Shown in pieces: positions 6,726 through 11,754 of a stretch of DNA of 11,754 nt. The notes under the pieces were generated by a model. That model made no database searches and was not told where the DNA came from. It saw only the letters and a list, made by a program, of their open reading frames with translations. The DNA is from UBA1046 sp964624395. GTDB lineage: Bacteria; Bacillota; Clostridia; Saccharofermentanales; DTU023. Position numbers and translations under genes: made by a program. The stretch spans positions 1 to 11,754 of the forward strand of contig CAZUWY010000047.1 in the NCBI GenBank assembly GCA_964624395.1. Direction: 5' to 3'. Numbering within the stretch: the first letter of the stretch is position 1; every line of letters starts with the position of its first letter.

Positions 6726-7484
6726 TTATTCAAATTTAGCCTTTTGTCCCTTCTTTTGTGATTCATTCCTGTACAGCTGCATCATTTCTGCAAAAATTTC
6801 TGCAGTGGTGGGCGGAGTATAGGTGATGGCATTTGCTCCTGCCTGGATAGTCTCAAGAATACTATCCTCAGTAGGTCCACCCGTTGCTATCAGGGGATAT
6901 TCAGCCCCCAGCAGCTGCCTGCATTTTCTAACTATTTCCGGAGTACTCCTAGAGCCGGAAATATTTAATATCTTCGCCCCCGCTTCAACTTTGCCGGCTA
7001 TATCGTCATGAATGGAAGCAACAGTGGCAACTACCGGAATATCTACCGTGCGGCACATATTGGCAATCACATTATTAGTGGTAGGACTGTTGACCACAAC
7101 AGCTGCTGCTCCTAAAAGCTCTGCCTGAAAGGCAATACCGATTGCCCTCTTCCCTGTGGTGGTTCCCCCGCCCACACCTGCAAATACCGGTGCATTGGCC
7201 ACAGAGATGGCAGCCTGGGTAATGACTAGTTCCGGTGTAAAGGGATAGACAACCATCAGGGCATTGGCATTGTGATTGCGCATGATAGCGATATCTGTAG
7301 TAAAAAGAAGGGATTTAATCCTTCTTCTCATAATAAGTATTCCTGATGCTTTATAAATAACTTCAGGCACTGTAATAATTTTCTTTCTCAGTGGAGTTTC
7401 AACCCGGGGCACAAATTTTTCGCTTTTTTCTAGTTTTCCATCCTGATAAAGCTGCTCGTCACCAGTCAGATCGTGCTTTTCCAT
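6726..7484 (-). CDS. Conserved TIM-barrel protein, often annotated simply as hydrolase; function unknown
   Basis: This 252-residue protein starts at ATG 7484, chosen over GTG 7490 because AAGGAGG (7491-7497) is 6 nt upstream of the ATG and would touch the GTG. The sequence has the rhythm of a (beta/alpha)8 barrel. Glycine-rich turns include FAGVGGGTTTGKRA (101-114), LNISGSRSTPEIV (173-185) and LIATGGPTEDSILETIQAGA (198-217). The last is like the phosphate-binding end of barrels such as nitronate monooxygenase or indole-glycerol-phosphate synthase relatives. Similar proteins are widespread in clostridia under vague names, and I know no established reaction. The N-terminal 35 residues are charged and look like an extension. 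It converges on the ligase fusion with only 10 bp between stop codons and no clear terminator there. No membrane segment or signal peptide is seen. Confidence 0.85.
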   Translation of the reverse strand: MEKHDLTGDEQLYQDGKLEKSEKFVPRVETPLRKKIITVPEVIYKASGILIMRRRIKSLLFTTDIAIMRNHNANALMVVYPFTPELVITQAAISVANAPVFAGVGGGTTTGKRAIGIAFQAELLGAAAVVVNSPTTNNVIANMCRTVDIPVVATVASIHDDIAGKVEAGAKILNISGSRSTPEIVRKCRQLLGAEYPLIATGGPTEDSILETIQAGANAITYTPPTTAEIFAEMMQLYRNESQKKGQKAKFE

Positions 7485-7725
7485 GATCACCCTCCTTAAA
7501 TCAATAAATCCTTCCTAAACTATCTTTGGATCTTCACTGCTTGAGTTGTTTGGTTATTTTACTTTAAGCCCAAGGAACTGTACAGGCAGCAATCTTTAAA
7601 TAAAAGTAAATTTTTGATTAATAGGAGCAAGGAATCTAGAGGCAAAAATAGTCTTCCTCAGCTGCAGCAAGGCCAAAGAAAGACAACCAGCCCAGTACTT
7701 GCTCTTTAGATCCCAGAGAAAACAT

Positions 7726-7795
7726 AGTTATATCTTTTAGATGCCATTAATTTCAGCCCCTCTGATTATGAGGTGTGGTCTGAAGAAATATAACT
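7726..7795. repeat. Nested imperfect inverted repeat (70 nt)
   Basis: The outer arms AGTTATAT (7726-7733) and ATATAACT (7788-7795) are perfectly complementary. Inside them TTCAG (7752-7756) pairs with CTGAA (7780-7784), and CCTC (7759-7762) pairs with GAGG (7770-7773), with further CC/GG pairing. Three stacked, correctly nested helices suggest a structured RNA or a small mobile-element remnant. No U-tract follows on either strand, so it is not a standard terminator. Confidence 0.5.
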
Positions 7796-7985
7796 TTCTT
7801 GCCTCGCCTAGCATGTTCAAAACTTCGTAGTGACAGTGTTTTCTTGCTGGCTTTAATCAGTTTATCCGAGCCCCTGCCTTCACTTCAGCCGCTCATTTGC
7901 TGGCAAGCAAACAGTGTATTTACAAAAGTACTCATTAAAGCAACAGTTAAAATGTGAGAGCTCCAGACCTGATTTTAAATCTACT

Positions 7986-8004
7986 AAAATTGCCAGGCAA
8001 TTTT
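7986..8004. promoter_or_regulatory. 19-bp near-perfect palindrome upstream of the macrodomain gene
   Basis: AAAATTGCC and GGCAATTTT are exact reverse complements around a single central A. The site is centred about 40 bp upstream of the -10 box at 8033, where an operator for a dimeric regulator could sit. A run of five T follows on the plus strand (8001-8005), so a bidirectional terminator is the alternative. Confidence 0.45.
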
Positions 8005-8032
8005 TAAGCGCAAAGGAATATTTTAGATTTAG

Positions 8033-8038
8033 TATAAT
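8033..8038 (+). promoter_or_regulatory. -10 box of the macrodomain gene
   Basis: A perfect TATAAT with a neighbouring TAG (AGTATAAT) lies 30 bp before the start codon. No good -35 hexamer is seen 16-18 bp upstream, so the promoter may depend on an activator or be weak. Confidence 0.5.
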
Positions 8039-8050
8039 TTAAACAGTATC

Positions 8051-8068
8051 AGGGAGGAGGTCATCCCT
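8051..8068 (+). promoter_or_regulatory. Ribosome binding site held in a small hairpin
   Basis: AGGGA (8051-8055) can pair with TCCCT (8064-8068), placing GGAGGTCA, the Shine-Dalgarno core, in the 8-nt loop directly before the ATG at 8069. The five-pair stem is marginal. It may modulate translation or be incidental. Confidence 0.3.
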
Positions 8069-9106
8069 ATGCCCTTTACTATTGTCCGCCAAGATATTAC
8101 AAAAATAAGAGCTGACGCTATTGTCAACGCGGCAAACACTGACCTGCAAATGGGCGGTGGAGTTTCTCGGGCAATCTTTGAAGCAGCGGGAGTATCTCAG
8201 CTCCAAGCGGCCTGTGATCGCATTGGTCCAATTAAGACAGGCGAAGCGGTTATCACACCGGGCTTCGGTCTACCCGCTAAATTTATTATCCATACAGCAG
8301 GTCCTATTTATCGGCCAGGGGAAAAGGAGCAAAACGAGCATTATCTTCGCTTAGCCTATACAAATTCTCTTAAAAGAGCCCTTGAAAATGATTGTAAAAG
8401 CATTGCCTTTCCCCTGATTTCCAGTGGCATATACGGCTATCCCAAAGATGAGGCTCTTCAAGTTGCAACTTCTGCTATTGAGGATTTTCTAAAAGACAAT
8501 GACATTGATATAAGCCTGGTGTTCTTTGACAAAGCAGCATTTTCTATCAGTCAAAAACTGCTCGAAGCGGTTGCAAGCTACCTTGATAAGCATCATATTC
8601 AGACCCGTGAAAGCAGGAGCAAAGAACCGCTTGAGCTTGAGCAAAGCTCTTTGTTCAAAACTGATGAGCTTATCAGCAAGAAAAATGAGCCTGTTTTTAT
8701 CGAAATATTTGACCCCTCCAGCGGTGCAGCTACTCCACTTGATGCTTTGGTTGGAAATCTGGATGAGCCTTTCTCCCGGATGCTCCTGCGTTTGATTGAT
8801 GCCAAGGAAATGTCGGATGTAGAAGTATATAAGCGTGCCAATCTCGACCGCAAACTGTTTTCCAAAATTAGGAGCAACAAAAACTATATGCCCAGTAAAC
8901 GCACTGCGCTTGCCCTCGCAGTGGCACTTAAATTATCTCTGGGCGAAACCGATGAGCTATTGGAGCGGGCTGGCTATGCCCTCTCCCATGCTGTTAAATT
9001 CGATGTAATAGTTGAGTATTTTATCACCAATGGCAAATATAATATTTTTGAGATTAATGAGGTGCTGTTTGAGTACGATCAGCCCCTGCTGGGCGGGCAG
9101 ATTTGA
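8069..9106 (+). CDS. Macrodomain protein with additional C-terminal domain
   Basis: The protein has 345 residues. Residues 1 to about 172 are a macrodomain that binds or hydrolyses ADP-ribose derivatives: DAIVNAANTDLQMGGGVSRA (16-35) carries the Asn and the glycine-rich loop, and FPLISSGIYGYPKDEA (114-129) is the second ligand loop. This resembles the O-acetyl-ADP-ribose deacetylase/ADP-ribosyl-hydrolase class. Residues about 173-205 are a polar linker. Residues about 230-345 form a separate alpha-helical domain (EPFSRMLLRLIDAKEMSDVE, then DRKLFSKIRSNKNYMPSKRT) that I recognise from many Firmicutes proteins, alone or fused to macrodomains, without a known function; it looks HTH-like. ATG 8069 is 8 nt after GGAGG (8056-8060). 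It is followed by 388 bp without a gene and then a vWA protein on the same strand. A role in reversing ADP-ribosylation is inferred from the family. Confidence 0.92.
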   Translation: MPFTIVRQDITKIRADAIVNAANTDLQMGGGVSRAIFEAAGVSQLQAACDRIGPIKTGEAVITPGFGLPAKFIIHTAGPIYRPGEKEQNEHYLRLAYTNSLKRALENDCKSIAFPLISSGIYGYPKDEALQVATSAIEDFLKDNDIDISLVFFDKAAFSISQKLLEAVASYLDKHHIQTRESRSKEPLELEQSSLFKTDELISKKNEPVFIEIFDPSSGAATPLDALVGNLDEPFSRMLLRLIDAKEMSDVEVYKRANLDRKLFSKIRSNKNYMPSKRTALALAVALKLSLGETDELLERAGYALSHAVKFDVIVEYFITNGKYNIFEINEVLFEYDQPLLGGQI

Positions 9107-9494
9107 GGAGTGAAAACTAAAGCCTCATCCCAACCTCTATGCAGGAGATGATGCTCATAAACGATTTTTTAATTGGCATATCTGGAAGAAAGCCACTTCT
9201 TTGTTTTGCCATCAGCCCAAATTCGGCAAAAATAGTATGTTGCTAGAGCAATACCTGTGCTTGAAGTAATATTCTTGCTCTTGGCTTGCACTTGGCAAAA
9301 AAGCAGATGACAGGGTCAAGGGCGTAACAGCTGGTAGGCACTCTTACCATTAGTCCCGGCTGCCTTTAGCCACAAAAGATCCGGCTATTAGATTTGTCAT
9401 TGCTTTAGCAAAAATTTGTCGCTTGTAGGACGACCCGCTTTCTCATTGGAATTATTATCCTAAAGTCACAATAAATTTTAGGAGGTATTTGACA
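9107..9494. other. Intergenic region between macrodomain and vWA genes
   Basis: These 388 bp hold no supportable ORF and no recognised RNA family. AGAGCAA (9245-9251) and TTGCTCT (9275-9281) could form a 7-bp hairpin with a large loop. A second 7-bp inverted repeat overlaps the vWA ribosome binding site at 9458-9483. No convincing promoter or terminator could be defined; the vWA gene may have its own promoter in the AT-rich final 60 bp. Confidence 0.6.
9458..9486 (+). promoter_or_regulatory. vWA ribosome binding site overlapped by an inverted repeat
   Basis: AGGAGGT (9480-9486) is a near-perfect Shine-Dalgarno, 8 nt from ATG 9495. TCCTAAA (9458-9464) is exactly complementary to TTTAGGA (9477-9483), which includes the first four Shine-Dalgarno bases. 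In the mRNA a 7-bp hairpin with a 12-nt loop could therefore mask the site. Confidence 0.45.
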
Positions 9495-10148
9495 ATGAAA
9501 ACAGGATTAACCGAACTGGTATTTATCCTCGACAAAAGTGGATCGATGGGCGGTTTGGAAACAGATACCATTGGCGGTTACAACTCAATGCTCAAAAAGC
9601 AGCAGGCAATAGAGGGCGAGTGCCGCATTACAACAGTATTGTTCGATAACAATTACGTACTGCTCCACGACCGTCTCGATCTTCAAGCTGTAAGTCCTAT
9701 TACCGATAAGGAGTATCAAGTGGGTGGCACCACTGCCCTGATTGATGCAATCGGTAGAACCATTTACAAGATAATTAACGCCCAGAAGCATACAGCTGAA
9801 GACTACCGGGCTGAAAAAGTGATGTTTATCATAATTACAGATGGCGAAGAAAACTCCAGCCGGGAATACTCCGCTGCAAAAGTAAAAGAAATGATTGAAG
9901 AGCAAAAAACAAAATATGACTGGGAGTTCATTTTTCTGGCCGCCAACATCGACGCAGTCGAAACCGCAGGTCACTTTGGCATTGCCTCTAACAGAGCAGT
10001 TGACTATATAGCTGACATCGAAGGAACAAAATTAAACTATGCAGTAATGGCAGAGACAGTAGCAAAATTTCGCCAGACGGGAATTGTTGACGAAGCTAAT
10101 TTGGAGGAAATCCGTATGGATATGAAGCTTAGGGGAGACAAGAAATAA
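9495..10148 (+). CDS. Stand-alone von Willebrand factor type A domain protein
   Basis: The protein has 217 residues and is almost entirely a vWA domain with an intact metal-ion-dependent adhesion site: DKSGSMGG (13-20) supplies the D-x-S-x-S motif, GGTTALIDAI (77-86) the threonine, and IITDGEENSS (113-122) the second aspartate. There is no signal peptide or membrane segment, so it should be cytosolic. Such small vWA proteins usually mediate metal-dependent protein-protein contacts, sometimes with tellurium-resistance-type, kinase or AAA+ partners, but no such partner is adjacent here. ATG 9495 is chosen over TTG 9489 because AGGAGGT (9480-9486) is 8 nt from the ATG and only 2 nt from the TTG. 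It is isolated by long gaps on both sides, so it is probably monocistronic. Its function is unknown. Confidence 0.92.
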   Translation: MKTGLTELVFILDKSGSMGGLETDTIGGYNSMLKKQQAIEGECRITTVLFDNNYVLLHDRLDLQAVSPITDKEYQVGGTTALIDAIGRTIYKIINAQKHTAEDYRAEKVMFIIITDGEENSSREYSAAKVKEMIEEQKTKYDWEFIFLAANIDAVETAGHFGIASNRAVDYIADIEGTKLNYAVMAETVAKFRQTGIVDEANLEEIRMDMKLRGDKK

Positions 10149-10218
10149 TTACCGCCGCTTCGAACCAAAAAACTATAAATTGGGCATATTTGATACATAC
10201 TGTTTGTCAGATTAAATC

Positions 10219-10263
10219 GAATATAACCGGCTGCTTCTGGTAGTGATGCAGCCAGTTATATTC
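10219..10263. repeat. 16-bp stem hairpin downstream of the vWA gene
   Basis: GAATATAAC (10219-10227) pairs with GTTATATTC (10255-10263), and GGCTGC (10229-10234) with GCAGCC (10248-10253). A single C-A mismatch separates the two helices, and the loop is 13 nt. It starts 70 bp after the vWA stop. It may end the vWA transcript or protect its 3' end, but no U-tract follows on either strand. Confidence 0.55.
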
Positions 10264-10389
10264 ATGCTCATTAAAGCTAGAAGTATTCGTAATCTGTATT
10301 TGAGCCGCAGTATGTTTAAAAGAAAACCTCATAATGATTTGCTAAAATGGAATTCAGCTGTAAAGAAGAAACAGCTTTAATGATTAAAG

Positions 10390-10417
10390 TTGCCCACGGA
10401 TTTTAATAATCTACCAT
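10390..10417 (+). promoter_or_regulatory. Weak putative promoter of the RlmD-type gene
   Basis: TTGCCC (10390-10395) and TACCAT (10412-10417) are separated by 16 bp. Both are imperfect hexamers. This is the best pair I see between the upstream hairpin and the start codon. Confidence 0.25.
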
Positions 10418-10502
10418 TGTGGAGGAGTTCGGCAAATTTAATCTGCCAAACCTTCTGGCATAGATGCCTTATTCTGGAATCAGTAAAAAGCGGGGGGGGA
10501 AT

Positions 10503-11754
10503 TTGCGTAAAAACGAGCTTGCAGATTTAATAATTGAAAGCCTGACTCTGGATGGGCAAGGTATCGGGCATGTTGATGGTATGGTTTTATTTGTGCCCGA
10601 CACCGCCCCGGGAGATCAAATCACTGCGCGCATTGTTAAAGTAAAAAAGCGTTATGCTTTTGGCCGGCTGCAAAATATAAAAACACCTTCGGGGGATAGG
10701 CAAGATAATGACTGCCCTGCCTATCCTAGCTGTGGTGGCTGTAGTCTTCGCCATATTTCTTATGAGGCAGAGTTAAAGATGAAATCTGAACATGTGGCCG
10801 ACTGCTTGAAGCGGATAGGCAAGATTGACATAAAACCCCTACCCATAGTACAAACAAAGCCTTTACGCTATCGCAACAATGCCAAATACCCACTGGAAAA
10901 AACTAAAGATGGGCTAAAAATAGGCTTTTACGGCCGACGCAGCCACCGGGTGATCAACTGCCGTGGCTGTCTTTTGCAACCAGAATGTTTTGAGACAATC
11001 ATAAATATCTTTGAAAAATGGATAAATAAATATAAGATTTCAATTTATGATGAGAGAGAAAATAAAGGTCTTTTACGCCATATCTATATTCGCCAGGCTG
11101 TTAGCAGTAGACAAATAATGGTCTGCCCTGTAATAAACGGCCAAAAACTACCCTTTGCCAAAGAACTTATCGAGCTTTTACTTGAATCTCAGCCAGAGAT
11201 TAAAAGTATTGCTATTAATATAAATGAAGCAGGCACCAATGTAATTCTAGGTGAAAAGAGTATAACTCTTTGGGGTAGTGACTATATTACGGACTTTCTT
11301 TGCGGATTAAAATTTCGCCTCTCTCCCCTATCTTTTTATCAGGTAAATAGCCAAGGGGCAGAAATTCTATATAAAAAAGCAATCCAGTACGCAGGCCTGA
11401 CCGGGCAAGAGACTGTTTTGGATCTATACTGCGGCGCAGGCACCATAAGCCTTGTTATGGCAAGCAAAGCAAAAAGTGTAATAGGCATTGAATTAATTCC
11501 CCAGGCTATTGAAGATGCCAAAGTCAACGCACAGATAAATAGCATTGAAAATGCCCGCTTCATCTGTGCGGATGCAGCAGAGGCAGCCCAGCAGCTAAAA
11601 GCGGAAGGGATAAATCCGGATGTAATTATTCTTGACCCCCCAAGAAAGGGGTGCGCAGCGGAGCTTCTAAAAACCGTAGCAGATATGGCGCCAAAAAGAA
11701 TTGTCTATGTATCTTGTGATGCTGCGACCCTGGCACGCGATTTGGCAATTATGA
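10503..11754 (+). CDS. rlmD: 23S rRNA (uracil-5-)-methyltransferase, RumA/RlmD type, 3' end outside window
   Basis: The frame is open from TTG 10503 to the window end (417 codons), so roughly the last 30-40 residues of a usual 450-residue protein are missing. Residues 1 to about 60 are a TRAM RNA-binding domain. C71, C77 and C80 (CPAYPSCGGC) with C153 form the [4Fe-4S] cluster site of RumA. The SAM-binding motif VLDLYCGAGT is at 305-314. DPPRKG follows, and the nucleophilic cysteine is C405 in VSCDAATLARDL. The enzyme transfers a methyl group from SAM to C5 of a uridine in 23S rRNA. The exact position is unclear, because Gram-positive homologues may modify one or two sites. The start is uncertain. 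TTG 10503 follows a G-run that could act as a ribosome binding site. ATG 10464 is in the same frame and would add 13 residues encoded across the G-run, but has no good ribosome binding site. Confidence 0.93.
   Translation, partial: MRKNELADLIIESLTLDGQGIGHVDGMVLFVPDTAPGDQITARIVKVKKRYAFGRLQNIKTPSGDRQDNDCPAYPSCGGCSLRHISYEAELKMKSEHVADCLKRIGKIDIKPLPIVQTKPLRYRNNAKYPLEKTKDGLKIGFYGRRSHRVINCRGCLLQPECFETIINIFEKWINKYKISIYDERENKGLLRHIYIRQAVSSRQIMVCPVINGQKLPFAKELIELLLESQPEIKSIAININEAGTNVILGEKSITLWGSDYITDFLCGLKFRLSPLSFYQVNSQGAEILYKKAIQYAGLTGQETVLDLYCGAGTISLVMASKAKSVIGIELIPQAIEDAKVNAQINSIENARFICADAAEAAQQLKAEGINPDVIILDPPRKGCAAELLKTVADMAPKRIVYVSCDAATLARDLAIM

Larger units (their letters stand above)
7485..8068. 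other. Long intergenic region between divergent genes, with inverted repeats
   Basis: These 584 bp separate the minus-strand TIM-barrel gene from the plus-strand macrodomain gene. I see no convincing ORF on either strand: there is no start codon with a ribosome binding site followed by a sustained frame. It holds a nested hairpin at 7726-7795, a short hairpin TTTGCT/AGCAAA at 7896-7911, a 19-bp palindrome at 7986-8004, and the macrodomain promoter at 8033-8038. The rest is unassigned AT-rich sequence. Confidence 0.7.
10149..10502. other. Intergenic region between vWA and RlmD-type genes
   Basis: These 354 bp hold a strong hairpin at 10219-10263, a weaker one (AGCTGT 10356-10361 with ACAGCT 10371-10376), a possible promoter at 10390-10417, and a run of eight G at 10492-10499 just before the methyltransferase. 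Short open stretches near 10420-10463 are interrupted by stops, and I cannot assign them to a gene. Confidence 0.6.

Noticed and set aside
9104..9126. TGAGG/CCTCA inverted repeat at the macrodomain stop codon as a terminator
   Set aside because: The stem is only 5 bp with a 13-nt loop and no T-run follows.
7641..9236. 12-bp direct repeat GGCAAAAATAGT at 7641-7652 and 9225-9236, flanking the macrodomain gene
   Set aside because: The match does not extend on either side and is AT-rich, so it is not strong enough to call insertion-site repeats or att sites.
9585..9974. Minus-strand open frame of 129 codons inside the vWA gene
   Set aside because: It is Cys/Phe-rich translation of the strand opposite a clear vWA domain, with no supporting start signal.
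10420..10463. Small ORF starting GTG GAG GAG TTC before the methyltransferase
   Set aside because: It has only 14 codons, no proper ribosome binding site and no recognisable product; a gene remnant cannot be supported.

Overview
The window looks like a chromosomal segment of an anaerobic Firmicute. The grounds are a canonical T-box riboswitch, strong AGGAGG-type ribosome binding sites, sigma-A-like promoters, and gene families common in Clostridia and Negativicutes. No genus can be named from the sequence alone. There are no transposases, integrases, tRNA or rRNA genes, or CRISPR arrays.

Layout. On the minus strand, from the left edge to 2232, lies a three-domain gene: XRE helix-turn-helix, cupin, then a medium-chain acyl-CoA synthetase (MACS) type AMP-forming ligase. 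It is cut by the window edge. Its leader (2555 to 2278) is a complete T-box with its own promoter, Stem I, antiterminator and intrinsic terminator. Divergent to it are two closely spaced plus-strand genes. The first (2761-4197) is a LeuA/citramalate synthase homologue that has lost the metal-binding HxH motif but keeps the C-terminal allosteric domain. The second (4232-6715) is a fusion of a xylose-isomerase-like TIM barrel to a complete acyl-CoA ligase. Convergent with these, on the minus strand (6726-7484), is a conserved TIM-barrel protein of unknown function.

The right half is more ordinary. It holds a macrodomain protein with an extra C-terminal domain (8069-9106), a small stand-alone von Willebrand factor A protein (9495-10148), and a 23S rRNA m5U methyltransferase of the RumA/RlmD type that runs off the right edge. 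These are separated by unusually long non-coding gaps (584, 388 and 354 bp) containing several inverted repeats but no recognisable genes.

How the genes may work together (inference). The left half looks like an uncharacterised acid-activation module. It has two different acyl-CoA ligases, each fused to an unexpected partner, a degenerate leucine/citramalate synthase paralogue, and amino-acid (uncharged tRNA) control of one ligase. One testable idea is that the T-box-controlled ligase activates a branched-chain or similar carboxylic acid so that it can be carboxylated reductively to an amino acid. The tRNA specificity of the T-box could not be fixed by eye (CCU for Pro or AUC for Ile are the main candidates), so this remains a hypothesis.
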